NCBI RefSeq assembly: GCF_031846525.1
Contig: NZ_JAVRHM010000011.1
Coordinates: forward strand, 62,001-126,000
Direction: 5' to 3'
Origin: Autumnicola patrickiae
Lineage (GTDB): Bacteria; Bacteroidota; Bacteroidia; Flavobacteriales; Flavobacteriaceae
Length of the DNA: 64,000 bases
Position numbers and translations under genes: made by a program. The notes beneath the pieces are model-generated. The model did not search any database. It was not told the origin of the DNA and worked only from the letters and a program-made list of their open reading frames with translations. This document shows positions 26,560 to 36,921 of this stretch, in pieces; positions within the stretch are counted from its first letter, which is position 1, and every line of letters starts with the position of its first letter.

Positions 26560-26578
26560 CCATCCAAAAAAATATATT

Positions 26579-27106
26579 ATGAGCGCAACCTGGTATGAAT
26601 GTAAGGTGAAATACAGAAAAACGCATGATTCCGGAGAACAAAAGATGTCCACAGATACTTACCTGCTGGACGCCGTATCTTATACAGAAGCAGAGTCCAG
26701 AATTACCGAAGAAATGATGGCTTACACGAGTGAGGAATTCAGAATAATGAATATAAAAGTCGCAAATTTTGCTGAGGTACATCCATTTGAAAATTCCGAC
26801 AGGTGGTTTAAATCTAAGGTTTCTCTTGTAGCGCTTGATGAAGAAAGCGGAAAGGAACGAAAGACCAACATCTATCTGCTTGTGCAGGCTAATGATGTAA
26901 AAGAGGCTTTTGAAAATACAACAATTGCTATGGAAACCACAATGGGAGATTATACAATTCCTTCTATTACAGAATCTCCTATTCTGGATGTATTTCCATA
27001 TTTTTCAGGAGAAGAAGAGCCAGAAAGATTCAATGAATCGCAACCTTCTGAAGAAACAACTGAAAAGGAATCTGCTGAAACTGTGGTAGAGGAAAATCAG
27101 CACTAA
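26579..27106 (+). CDS. DUF4494 domain-containing protein
   Basis: 175 residues. The first ~140 match the DUF4494 family of Bacteroidota: TWYECKVKYRK, DAVSYTEAESRITEEM, KVANFAEV, WFKSKVSL and TTMGDYTIPSI. The last ~40 residues are Glu/Ser/Thr-rich and look disordered. No signal peptide. The function of the family is unknown. The gene stands alone, with three repeat copies behind it. Confidence 0.9.
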   Translation: MSATWYECKVKYRKTHDSGEQKMSTDTYLLDAVSYTEAESRITEEMMAYTSEEFRIMNIKVANFAEVHPFENSDRWFKSKVSLVALDEESGKERKTNIYLLVQANDVKEAFENTTIAMETTMGDYTIPSITESPILDVFPYFSGEEEPERFNESQPSEETTEKESAETVVEENQH

Positions 27107-27111
27107 TAGAG

Positions 27112-27417
27112 GCGGATATTTGCCATTTTGGAGCACTCAACTTGAAAAAACTTAAGAAAAAGAGAAAAGACTGCTTCGCTGAAAGACCTTCTGAGGAAAC
27201 ATTTAGAAGTTATTCATGATCGTGGTGAAACTTAAGGGCGATAATTGCCATTTATAGAGGTGCCTTTATTTTCTGAACAATTATTCTATGGCACTTTCAC
27301 CGTAATTTTGATTCAGGCTCTTATCCCGAATTCAAATTCTTCATTTAATGAGACGATAAAAGAAAATTTAGAATGACAGAGGGTACTGCAGGTCGATATT
27401 TGCCATTTTGGAGGTGG
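27112..27417. repeat. three copies of the dispersed intergenic repeat
   Basis: Reverse-oriented copies at 27112-27140 (GATATTTGCCATTTTGGAG), 27236-27265 (CGATAATTGCCATTTATAGAG) and 27391-27417 (GTCGATATTTGCCATTTTGG) fill the gap between the convergent DUF4494 and hybrid-kinase genes. No gene is seen here. Confidence 0.7.
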
Positions 27418-27419
27418 TA

Positions 27420-30400
27420 TTAAATTTCTTTTATATAATCCTCTAAGCCTTTAATAACTACATCGAATTCAGCTATAACATCTTTAAATTCTTCCTGATT
27501 AGAACCGGACTGCTCTGTGATTTTAATATTTTCCCTGTAGTCTGAAACTAAATTTTTCAGTCTTTCTGCTTCTACATAGTAGAGGGTATTGGTATTTTTG
27601 TGTATTAAATCTGATAATGCTTTTAAATCTAAATTTTCAGCAGCCGGAATAAATTCCTGTTTGTATGTTTGAATTCCTTTTAAAGCGGAGTTTATCAATT
27701 TTTTAAGCAGCTCTATATTTCCCCCCGAGATATTTTCAAATTTTGTTATGCTGTAGGTCAGCTTATCTTTTTCTTTTCCCGTAGGCATTTGATCATCATT
27801 AGACTGAGGATTTAATGCTTTCTTATGAGAGTTGGTGTCATTACTTTTTTGTAAATGTTTAAGGTGATGCAGGATCTTCTTACGTAACTGGATAGGATCA
27901 AAAGGTTTAGTAAGCAGATCATCAAATTGTGTAGCATTTCTTGACTGCAGTAGCTCCTGATTTTTATCTGCTGTGAGTGCAAGAATTGGAATGTCTTTAT
28001 ATCCGGGAATTTCCCTGATTAATTTTGTTGCCTTAGTCCCATCCATTACAGGCATCCGCACATCCATAAGCAGCATGTCGTACTTTTTTTCCTTAGCCAT
28101 CTCTACTGCTTTTTCTCCATTAATGGCTTCATCAGGATGTATTTGCCACCAGTTTTCAAAAAATTGGTGCAGAATGTTCCTATTAATTTCCACATCTTCT
28201 ACCAACAAGATGTTCAGTTTTCCAAGATCTATTTTCTTCTCCGCTAATTCATTCTGCGGCATTGTTTCAGGATTTTCTTCCACCCCCTTTTTAACAGGAA
28301 GTGTGAAGTAAAATTTGGAACCTTCATCTTCTATACTTTCAACTTTAATATCACTACCAAGAAGTTCCAGGAGGAGTTTGGTAATGGTAAGTCCAAGGCC
28401 GGTGCCACCGTACTGTCTTACCGTTGAGCTCTCTGCCTGGGAAAATTTTTCAAAAATGTGGAGAAGTTTTTCCTCCGGAACTCCTATGCCGGTATCCTGA
28501 ACCACAAAATCGAGCCATAGCGTATTGTCTTTTTCTTCAGAAATCTGAATGCGGAAATCTATAGTGCCGTTTTTTGTAAATTTTATTGCATTGCTTACAA
28601 GGTTATGAAGGATTTGAGATAGCTTAAGCTGATCTGTCACAATGCGTTTGGGAATATTGGGATCTATATGTACCTGGAGACTGCTGCCGTTATTTTTAGC
28701 CTGAGGTTCGTATAATTGCTGAAGACTAAGAATAAGACCTGAAAGTTCAAATATATTATTATCTATTTCTCCTTTTCCTGCTTCCAGTTTACTAAAGTCC
28801 AGAATATCATTTATAAGAGAAAGCAGGTTTTGAGCAGAGAAACTTAGGGAGTTAAGGTTCTTCTTTTGATCCTCCCTGGGATTTTTATCAAGAAGAAGAT
28901 TAGTAAGTCCAATAACAGCGTTGAGCGGAGTTCGAATTTCATGGCTCATTGTAGAGACAAAATCTTCCTTTGCAATAGTAGCTGCCTCTGCCTGCTCCTT
29001 GGCTTTAATTAGATCTTCTTCAATTCTTTTTGCTTCAGTAATATCCACAATAAATTCCACATACTCTTTTTCACTGAGTTTTTTACCTGCAAACATTCCC
29101 CACCAACGGGTACCATCTGGCCGTATGAGCTCTTTTTCATAAGGAGAAAAAAGCCCGTGTAGCTTCACTTCTTCAATGGCTTCCCATGTTCGAGGGATCC
29201 ATTCTTTGAGAGTAACATCTTCAGATTTTACATTTTGATTTTTAAAATCTTCTTTGGTGTAACCAATCATATTTAGAAAGGCATCATTGGCATCCAGAAA
29301 GTTACTTTCATCATCAAAAAACAGGACTCCCACCGTTTCTATAGTTAGAACTTTTTCCAGGCGCTCCTGTGAAAGGCGAAGAGCAGTTTCTGCCCTTGCA
29401 CGTTCTACAGCAGCCCAGGTCATATTTCCAACTTCTTCAACAAGGGAGATTTCTGCAAGTGACCAATTGCGGGGCATAGAAGAATGGATTCTTACAATGG
29501 CCAGTAATTTTTTATTCTTTACCAGTGGAACCCCTATAAGTGCCTGTACCCCGGTAGCCTCTATAATTGCCTTCTTGTTTTCTGTGATTTCCAGGTCTTC
29601 TAACATATTATTTACCACTAGGGTTCGACCTTTCTTTAATATGTCCCTTATGTCCGAATCAAAATCTGATATTTTAGTTTTATAGGGTACAGCAGAAACA
29701 CCATTTAAATATCCTTTGTTCGCGAGGAATGTATCTTCATCTTCAAGTACTTCAGCATAAAATGCCCTGTTCACTTCCAGGTGCTTTCCAAGAAACTGCA
29801 TTGCTGTAAACTGAATTTCGTTAGGATCTTCCAGGGGCCGCAGCGCGTCATTTAATTCTAACAGGAAGGTTTGCCGTTCCTCTGCTTCCTTACGTTCAGT
29901 AATATCTTTGAATATTACAGCCACGTGTTGATCATCACGGGAATCCATCCTAAAAGCGTACACATCAAACCAACGTTTCAAGCCTTCAACGTAATTATTA
30001 AATCGCATTGATTTTCCTGTTTTTGCGACCTGGCTGTATTTTTCCATCCAAAACGGCTCGATATCGGGCACAAATTCTTTAATCGTCTTCCCCTCGACAT
30101 TCATTATACCAGATTGCTCCGCGAACATAGGGTTGGTTTCGAGGTAACGGTAATCTATACAGATCCCGTTATCATCATAGATTAATTCAAGAAGGCAGAA
30201 TGCCTCATCCATAGAATTAATGATCTTCCTATATTTATCTTTTGCTCTTTGTGCAAGTTTTTCTTTTAACCGTAACAGCTCTTTTTCTGCATTCTTTTGG
30301 TCGGTTATATCATGAAAGGTCATTATAAAGCCATCTCCATTTTTTACTGCAGATACATCCATCCAGATGTTGAGATTTTCATAAGGATAATAACGCTGAA

Positions 30401-32726
30401 GGCGCAGGGGCTTTCCTGTTTCTACTACCTCTGCAAACATGTCGAAAAATATTTCTTTAGCTCCGGGAAATAAATTTATAAGCCTTTTGCCTTCCATTTC
30501 CTCCCTCTTTAGATTACTTAATTTTGCGGTAGTTTTATTAACACCTCTAAAAATAAAATCAATTATTTGTCCCTCATCATTTCTTACAGAATCCAGAATA
30601 GAAATGCCAGTAAAAGAACCGTGCAGCATCTGGTGCATGGTTTCTTCAGATTTCTTTCTTTCCGTAATATCTTCAGTGGTAAGTACCAATCGATTCTCTA
30701 CTTTTTTGGCTCTAAACCGAAAATAATGATGAAGTCCATCGCCATAATACTGAGTTTCAAAATCTGCCGGTATTCCTGTATCTGCAGTTTTTCTTAGTTC
30801 TTCCAAAACCCTTGTTTTTTTCACCATTGGAAATTCCCTGCTTAGTCGCTTTCCAACCAGATCATAGGGAAAATCCAGTTGCTCAAAATTAAAAGCATTG
30901 AGCATGGTATATTGAAAATCTTCAGTTTTTCCTTCTTCGTTATACAGGATATCAAATAAAATAATGGAGTTAGGAGAGGCATCAAAAATGGATTGAAGTA
31001 ATGCCCTGTTTTTTTGTATTTGGACTGCCTGTAACCTAATTTCTTCCAGAGAAGTTTTGAGCACCTCAGGGTTGTTCCCGAAGTCTTTGGCATCAAACTT
31101 TTCTGTTATCAATTCGGTTATATCCAGCACTCTGTGAATTATATAATCTACTTCTCCATCGGCATTTAAAACTGGAGTGTTTGTGGGACTCCAGTGTTTT
31201 TCTTCGAAATTCCCCGTTCTAGATTTTACATCATAATGTTGGATAGACATACGATGTGGCTTTTTAGTGGAAAGCACTCTATTTAGGGATGTCCTGAGAT
31301 TTTTTCCTCCTGTTGCATCACTTAAGGCCGGGTTATCTGGAAATATATCAAATAAATATTCACCAATAATATCCTCCCGGTTGGTATTTGTGGCTTCCAG
31401 ATAGGCATCACTAGCCATTTCTATATAGAAATCTGTAGTAAGCACCAGGTAAGAATCGGGTGCATTTTGAAGAACTTTTAATAAATTTCGGGAACGTTCT
31501 TCACTTTTTTGCAACTCTTCCTCTGCCTTTTTACGTTCGGTAATATCCTGTACGAGGCCAATAAATTTTTCTGGATTTCCCTGGTCATCCAGTAGAATCC
31601 TTCCCTGCGACTCTAAGATGCGCAATTCCCCATCCTTGCGGTAGATGCGACGGGTGTAAGTATAACCACTCCTGGTACTGGCGGCTTCTTCAAGAATTTG
31701 CCTAACTATCGAAACATCATTTGGATGAGACTGTGCATTGACCCACTCCATTGAAGGTTCGAATTCTCCAGGTTCATAACCAAAAAGCCTGTACAGGCCT
31801 TGAGAAAAATATACTTGATTAGTACGAAGATCTGCCTCGTAGCTTCCTGTACCCGCTACAATTTCTGTAGTCTGCATTAGGTTATTAAGCCGTTTCCTTT
31901 CCTGCTCTGCCTCAATCCTTTCGGTTATATCCTGTGCCGTACCATACACTCTTATTGCATTGCCTGCATCATCCCGGCGAATTGCAGCCCTACGGTGAAT
32001 ATATCTGAGGGAGCCGCTTGGTCTAATTGCACGGGTGATCATATCCAGTGGCTCACCGGTAGTGTGCGTTTTTTCTATTGCAGTTAAATATTCCGCGCGA
32101 TCATCTGGATGTACATGGGACATGAATTCCTCCATTCCAATCTTTTCCTCTTTAGGTTCAAGGCCTAAAATATGATAGAACTCCGGAGAATAGTAAAAAA
32201 GCTGCCCTGGAAGTTTTCTTTCAAAACTTCCAATATGGCTTATTTCCTGAGCATTCAAAAAACGACGGTGTTCCTCCTGCTGCTTTCTTTCTAAACGTTT
32301 TTGTTGATGAATGTTTTGTACAGTACTAAGAATATGAGAAGCTATTCCCGCCGCGTCCTTTTCAAAAACTTTATCTGTAATTTTAAACCACTGCCAATCC
32401 TTATGCGTAACTTTTAACCGGACTTCTGCATAACAATCTTCATCCTTTATGGAATTTGCACATTTTTCCAGGTTTTCTATACGGGACCTTGCATCATCAG
32501 GATGCAGGAGTGAATTAAAGGTATCCTGCGAATTTCCAAGAAAAAAATCAGGATCCAGCCCCAGAATATCCTTGATTTTATCATTTATAAATTCTACTTT
32601 ATTTTCTTTAAGGTTTATTATATATAGAAGATCAGGAGTATAATTTAATATTTTCCTTAAGGAATGATTCTCTTTTCTAATCTGCTCAAGTTGAAATTTT
32701 TTATCTGGTTTTTGCGAAGATGACAT
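27420..32726 (-). CDS. giant hybrid sensor histidine kinase with multiple PAS, GAF, REC and HPt-like domains
   Basis: 1768 residues, no membrane segment, so a cytoplasmic sensor. About seven PAS/PAC units occupy residues ~25-950 (several end in DITERK/DITE linkers), then a GAF domain (~965-1110) and another PAS (~1130-1245). The HisKA domain has FVSTMSHEIRTPLNAVIG with the phospho-His. HATPase has NLVSNAIKF, DTGIGVPEE and YGGTGLGL. The receiver domain (~1525-1645) has LLVEDVEINRN, MLLMDVRMPVMDG and LALTAD. The last ~90 residues are helical and HPt-like, with candidate His in LIHKNTNT. A complete internal phosphorelay seems possible. No cognate regulator gene is adjacent. Confidence 0.92.
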   Translation of the reverse strand: MSSSQKPDKKFQLEQIRKENHSLRKILNYTPDLLYIINLKENKVEFINDKIKDILGLDPDFFLGNSQDTFNSLLHPDDARSRIENLEKCANSIKDEDCYAEVRLKVTHKDWQWFKITDKVFEKDAAGIASHILSTVQNIHQQKRLERKQQEEHRRFLNAQEISHIGSFERKLPGQLFYYSPEFYHILGLEPKEEKIGMEEFMSHVHPDDRAEYLTAIEKTHTTGEPLDMITRAIRPSGSLRYIHRRAAIRRDDAGNAIRVYGTAQDITERIEAEQERKRLNNLMQTTEIVAGTGSYEADLRTNQVYFSQGLYRLFGYEPGEFEPSMEWVNAQSHPNDVSIVRQILEEAASTRSGYTYTRRIYRKDGELRILESQGRILLDDQGNPEKFIGLVQDITERKKAEEELQKSEERSRNLLKVLQNAPDSYLVLTTDFYIEMASDAYLEATNTNREDIIGEYLFDIFPDNPALSDATGGKNLRTSLNRVLSTKKPHRMSIQHYDVKSRTGNFEEKHWSPTNTPVLNADGEVDYIIHRVLDITELITEKFDAKDFGNNPEVLKTSLEEIRLQAVQIQKNRALLQSIFDASPNSIILFDILYNEEGKTEDFQYTMLNAFNFEQLDFPYDLVGKRLSREFPMVKKTRVLEELRKTADTGIPADFETQYYGDGLHHYFRFRAKKVENRLVLTTEDITERKKSEETMHQMLHGSFTGISILDSVRNDEGQIIDFIFRGVNKTTAKLSNLKREEMEGKRLINLFPGAKEIFFDMFAEVVETGKPLRLQRYYPYENLNIWMDVSAVKNGDGFIMTFHDITDQKNAEKELLRLKEKLAQRAKDKYRKIINSMDEAFCLLELIYDDNGICIDYRYLETNPMFAEQSGIMNVEGKTIKEFVPDIEPFWMEKYSQVAKTGKSMRFNNYVEGLKRWFDVYAFRMDSRDDQHVAVIFKDITERKEAEERQTFLLELNDALRPLEDPNEIQFTAMQFLGKHLEVNRAFYAEVLEDEDTFLANKGYLNGVSAVPYKTKISDFDSDIRDILKKGRTLVVNNMLEDLEITENKKAIIEATGVQALIGVPLVKNKKLLAIVRIHSSMPRNWSLAEISLVEEVGNMTWAAVERARAETALRLSQERLEKVLTIETVGVLFFDDESNFLDANDAFLNMIGYTKEDFKNQNVKSEDVTLKEWIPRTWEAIEEVKLHGLFSPYEKELIRPDGTRWWGMFAGKKLSEKEYVEFIVDITEAKRIEEDLIKAKEQAEAATIAKEDFVSTMSHEIRTPLNAVIGLTNLLLDKNPREDQKKNLNSLSFSAQNLLSLINDILDFSKLEAGKGEIDNNIFELSGLILSLQQLYEPQAKNNGSSLQVHIDPNIPKRIVTDQLKLSQILHNLVSNAIKFTKNGTIDFRIQISEEKDNTLWLDFVVQDTGIGVPEEKLLHIFEKFSQAESSTVRQYGGTGLGLTITKLLLELLGSDIKVESIEDEGSKFYFTLPVKKGVEENPETMPQNELAEKKIDLGKLNILLVEDVEINRNILHQFFENWWQIHPDEAINGEKAVEMAKEKKYDMLLMDVRMPVMDGTKATKLIREIPGYKDIPILALTADKNQELLQSRNATQFDDLLTKPFDPIQLRKKILHHLKHLQKSNDTNSHKKALNPQSNDDQMPTGKEKDKLTYSITKFENISGGNIELLKKLINSALKGIQTYKQEFIPAAENLDLKALSDLIHKNTNTLYYVEAERLKNLVSDYRENIKITEQSGSNQEEFKDVIAEFDVVIKGLEDYIKEI

Positions 32727-33239
32727 GAAATAGTTCTAATTATTATCTCAGAAGATTTGTTTAACTCCAGAAATACAAAATACGGGAATATTTGAGAAAA
32801 TGAGGGAAAAGCTTCATGCATTTAAGGAACATTTATGTTATGTGCATATTTTTTAAAAAAAGCGAATTCTAAAAATTACAAAAAACTTCAGCACCTTCTA
32901 TTTTATGTTGGAGGTAGATTTCAGATTAAGGTGAGGGTGCATTAAGAATTCGGATTTTTAAAGTCATTTTCCTCAAAAAGATTGAAAAATAAAGAAAAAT
33001 AAGGATTTACAGCAGTTTCCATATGTAGTCTCCCATAATTTGCGTAGAACCTTAAAAAAAACATTAGGCTTAGTAGACCTCCTTGAACTTTAAAACCTTT
33101 TTATCGATACGGGAAAGGGAAAGTCTTATACCCATAGAACCCGTTGCGCTAGGGGTGTTCAGCAAGTCGTGGAAAACTTTCAGGATGATGGTCTAAATAA
33201 TAGTGAGGAATTGTACGGGTAGATATCCTTGAAGTTCTC
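32727..33239. other. intergenic, apparently decayed DNA
   Basis: About 510 bp upstream of the hybrid kinase. No intact ORF. From about 33110 the plus strand contains scraps that read like part of a histidine kinase in several frames, running into the remnant at 33240. Confidence 0.4.
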
Positions 33240-33536
33240 GTGGTTTTGGCACATAAAGCCTATCTCTACAGCATTATTTTCAATTTACTTTCAAATGCAA
33301 TAAAGTTTCAATCAGATCAGCGGCCGTTGGAGGTGGATGTAGCTGTTTTAAAAGCAGAGTATACTTTCAGTCCGAAATTTATGGGTTTATTAACTCTAAT
33401 GACCAGCAGTGCCTATGATAACATGAAAGCCGACAATGAACTTATGAGAATGAGCTATGGAACCATACCTACCATCTATTATAATCCGTTTAGAACCATC
33501 AAAATTTGGTTTTTCTTAGCCTATATCGGCCGGTAA
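33240..33536 (+). pseudogene. histidine kinase fragment (HATPase N-box remnant)
   Basis: A 98-codon frame whose residues ~4-30, AHKAYLYSIIFNLLSNAIKF and the following SDQRPLEV, match the N-box of a PAS/HATPase sensor kinase. No H-box, G-boxes or C-terminal half is present, and the rest of the frame (MTSSAYDNMKADNELMRMS and onward) matches nothing I recognise. It seems to be a truncated kinase joined to unrelated DNA. Not expected to be functional. Confidence 0.6.
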
Positions 33537-33747
33537 TATAGTTATTCAGATTATTTTGTAGAAAATCTTGGCGCCTCCAATTATAATAAGAAGGAATTAA
33601 GGATAGGCTTTATTCTCCAAGGTTATTATTATAAATCTCTTCTCTGTGGCATCTGTATAGAAGTGAAGAATGTTAGAATTTAATTTTTTAATTAGGCTGA
33701 AATTATCAAAGAGAATTCAGCGATAGATTTTCCGGTAAAATGGTATA

Positions 33748-34092
33748 TTAGTCAACATTAAATTTTTTAATACGCGTACTAGATAATACATGTTCTAATT
33801 CCTTTTGAAGCTCTTTCCCTTTGTTTATATTATACCAGGTCTGTATCTCAGTTTTGATTATTTCAAAAGAAGCATTCTCTTTAAGGAGTTGATCATACAT
33901 CTTTTGACAATTTTCAGGGCGTGGTCCCCAGGTCCCTAAATCCTTTCCTTTTTTAGGTAGTACACCTAAACCTTTTAATGACAAGCTAGAGTTTGTTTTG
34001 GTGCAGGATTCTGAAAGAACTTTTATTAAATTAATAGAACCTATGGAATAGGTGAAATCATTTGCCAATACAGAAGTTAACTTTTGAGGCAA
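33748..34092 (-). CDS. hypothetical protein
   Basis: 114 residues, no family recognised. The middle is Lys/Gly-rich (LGVLPKKGKDLGTWGPRP) and the C-terminal part looks helical (QLLKENASFEIIKTEIQTWY). No signal peptide or membrane span. It lies in a decayed region, so it could also be a gene remnant. Coding is uncertain. Confidence 0.35.
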   Translation of the reverse strand: MPQKLTSVLANDFTYSIGSINLIKVLSESCTKTNSSLSLKGLGVLPKKGKDLGTWGPRPENCQKMYDQLLKENASFEIIKTEIQTWYNINKGKELQKELEHVLSSTRIKKFNVD

Positions 34093-34344
34093 AATGCGGG
34101 TTTGCGAGGTTTTGTGGTGTAATCTAGGTACACGGCCATTATAACATGTTTAAAAAAATTGATAAAATATTACCAAATATTTAGTCTTTACTTTTTTTGC
34201 TGATTTTTCTTTATTAATAGAAATTGCTGAATAAGCTTTAGCCGAACCTCAAGAAGAAAACAGAAATTTCTCTTTATAAAAGCGTTTTAAGAATTTTTTT
34301 CCTAAATACTGAAAGATTAAATATGATTTACGCTAAAGTGCCAT

Positions 34345-35574
34345 TTACCTTGAGGTAATAGGACTAAATATACTACCTAAACTTTTAAAATTAATTGCTT
34401 TTGAAAGCGTTACTGTATAAAATGGTCGTGGATTTATCAGAGTATTTGTTACTTCCGCCTGTAATGTAATTCCCGACGTCGCCTCCGTAATCCATATCCT
34501 TCCATTAAAATATATATCGTTTTTATTGTTATAATTTTCTTCTAACACGCTCGCAATCGTTCTATTTTGGGGAAGATAGCTACTAATATAACCGGCAGAT
34601 GAATGAAGTCTAACACTCATTTGTTTCGTTTGATGTGCTAAAATTACTCCGGGGCCTATACTAAATGAAAACTCACTAGTATATGTGGTGGAACTATTTT
34701 CATTCTCAACAAATGGAATTTGCAGTCTTCCCTCACGTTGAATTGTATCAAGTGGAATACCGCTATTGAAATCGGACTTTGTTTCTGTTCTTCTCCAAAT
34801 AAATTCAGCAGAAGGTGCGAAAAATAGTTTAGTGCTACTGTTTATGGTTGAAATAGGAAAAAGAAAACTGGTGTGAGCACCTAAATTATCAGAAACATTA
34901 CTTCTAATTAACTCTGCGGTTTCTCTATATGCTAATACAGTAGAATCATTTAATCTTTCAATTCTTTTATCCCTTGCTAAAACTGTTACTGAGTCGGTGG
35001 ATGTAAAGCTGCGGTTGCCGTACAAACTCACAAACCATCCCATTTTATTATTTTCTGGTTCCAAATAAATATTTGCTGCAAAGAATAAATTATTTGCTTT
35101 TACACCATCAACAAGATCAAAGTTAGTACCTATATAAGCTAAATATCGATATTCATTATGGTATATAGCTATGGGATTCACTACAATTTTTAAACTATCA
35201 GTAGTTACTTCCACATCGTTTAAAGTATCATGTAAAATAAGGTTCAGATTTAAATGACGTGTTCGGTCAACAAGAGAATCTCCATTAATTTCTAAAAAGA
35301 AATCAATTTGCTCCTTTTGATTTAATTCCAACAATGTAAAATTGGAATGATGAATTTTATATTCATTATCGTTCATTGTATTACTGACATTGGGTCTAAT
35401 TTTAACAACAAAATTTTGGCTATTTTGTGGGGTTATGCTGCCTTTTTTAATCAAAAATTTATAAAAAACATTTTTTGTCGATTTGGTAAGAGTATCAGTG
35501 TTTCTAGAAAAAGTTTGAGCACTTAAGCAAAAACTACCACAAAAGACTAATAAAAGGAATAGAAGTTTTTTCAT
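34345..35574 (-). CDS. predicted outer-membrane or secreted protein, unknown family
   Basis: 409 residues with a clean signal peptide (MKKLLFLLLVFCGSFCLSAQ, cleavage about residue 20). The first third looks like a beta-sandwich region. From about residue 140 alternating hydrophobic strands (YRYLAYIGTNFDLVDG, NLFFAANIYLEPENNKMGWF, FSFSIGPGVIL) suggest a beta-barrel ending near the C-terminus (FYTVTLSKAINF). I do not recognise the family. It is divergent from the broken LuxR-type gene, which may once have regulated it. Confidence 0.65.
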   Translation of the reverse strand: MKKLLFLLLVFCGSFCLSAQTFSRNTDTLTKSTKNVFYKFLIKKGSITPQNSQNFVVKIRPNVSNTMNDNEYKIHHSNFTLLELNQKEQIDFFLEINGDSLVDRTRHLNLNLILHDTLNDVEVTTDSLKIVVNPIAIYHNEYRYLAYIGTNFDLVDGVKANNLFFAANIYLEPENNKMGWFVSLYGNRSFTSTDSVTVLARDKRIERLNDSTVLAYRETAELIRSNVSDNLGAHTSFLFPISTINSSTKLFFAPSAEFIWRRTETKSDFNSGIPLDTIQREGRLQIPFVENENSSTTYTSEFSFSIGPGVILAHQTKQMSVRLHSSAGYISSYLPQNRTIASVLEENYNNKNDIYFNGRIWITEATSGITLQAEVTNTLINPRPFYTVTLSKAINFKSLGSIFSPITSR

Positions 35575-35721
35575 AATTTTATCTTTATAATGAAATTATG
35601 TCCTATTTTCCATTCAAGCAATACCCACTATTGGGTATAAATTTGGTCTCAATTCTTAAAAGTTTATTTTAGGCACTCTTCGCCCTTACCGTCGAGTCTT
35701 CATTCTCAAAAGACAAGTAGT

Positions 35722-36397
35722 ATGGGCACGTCATTAGAAAATAAAGCACTTCAAAAAAAGATTAATGGTTTCGCTCCCTAAGCCGAGCTGATTCCTGGAG
35801 TGATAAGTATACATCAGCTCAATCCATTTATGCCTTTATATATGACCAGTGATAGTCTGGAACTCTTGGGTATTAAAACGGAGGAACTAAAAGAAATTGG
35901 GAGCGATTACCATAAGCGGTTCTTTAATAATGATGATATGGAAGGATTCGTTCTTAAATTGAAACGTTTAATGGAAACTCGAGATGAAAAAGGAACATTT
36001 ACTTTCTTTCAACAGGTAAAACTTCGGATAGAAAGGAGTGGGTGTGGATGTGGCTTCCTGCAGGATTTTTTTTAAAGATAGAGAAGGAAATCCATCTCAC
36101 ACTATCACAGTTGCTATTCCTATAGACCAGCTCAAGCATATACCTAATAAGGCACAAAGATTTCTTGAGGAAAGTAAATTCTTTCGCTCCAATCTGAGCA
36201 AATTTATAAGTCTTGGCTCTAGGGCTAAAGAAGTACTGAGGTTAGTAGCTCTCGGAAAAAGTTCTTCCGAAATAGCAGAGGAATTGTTCACTTCAGTGGA
36301 GACAGTGCAAACACATCGTAAATTGATTAAACAAAAGTTAGATATTTCTTCCTCATATGAATTTACTCTTTATGCTCATGCTTATGATCTGATTTGA
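35722..36397 (+). pseudogene. LuxR-type transcriptional regulator, disrupted
   Basis: Starts at an ATG (MGTSLENKALQKKI). An in-frame TAA occurs at codon 20 (35779), after which the same frame continues to 36075. A frameshift near 36010-36060 is then needed to reach the downstream frame. The C-terminal part carries a complete LuxR HTH (SRAKEVLRLVALGKSSSEIAEELFTSVETVQTHRK), and the middle is PAS-like (TSDSLELLGIKTEEL, then RIFFKDREGNP). Flavobacterial regulators of this PAS-HTH kind are about 240 residues, so both parts belong to one gene. Two lesions make decay likelier than a sequencing error. Confidence 0.8.
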
Positions 36398-36921
36398 GAC
36401 TTCAGTAATTTATAATTTATTGGATTGTGAATTACCTGAACTTTCACACACCATAAAGCTGCTGCTGGAATCAAGGGGGGGCAAAAGTAAAAGAAAAGCA
36501 ATAAACGGATTTTTAAAAAGCTATAGCTATTAAAAAAATTGTTAGCATTAGATTGAATTCTGGATCAGGCTCGCTGAATTTATTCATAATGAAGGTGAAA
36601 ATTGTAGGCGATGCAAAACTAAGGTAAAATATGTATATAATTGCCCTTATTATATAAACAGAAGTAAATTTTACCCTTGTATTAATATTCATCCGGATAT
36701 TTATTCCGTAGAGGATAAGGATAAAGAATTGAACTGATTAAGGTGAGTTGTGTAACCTGAAGGTAACAAAGAACCAGGCTGAAAAGCAAGAATCTGTTTT
36801 TTTACACCCGTTGTTCGGACTCAAATCTGAGAAACGGAAATCAACCAGGATTTTGCACAAAAACTTCTAAGATTCCATACTCGATTAGGAGAGTATTGAA
36901 TTTAATATAAGAAACTTTCTG
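36398..36921. other. intergenic region without visible gene
   Basis: About 520 bp between the broken LuxR gene and the end of the TAC-like operon. No ORF, repeat or terminator is convincing. Confidence 0.45.
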
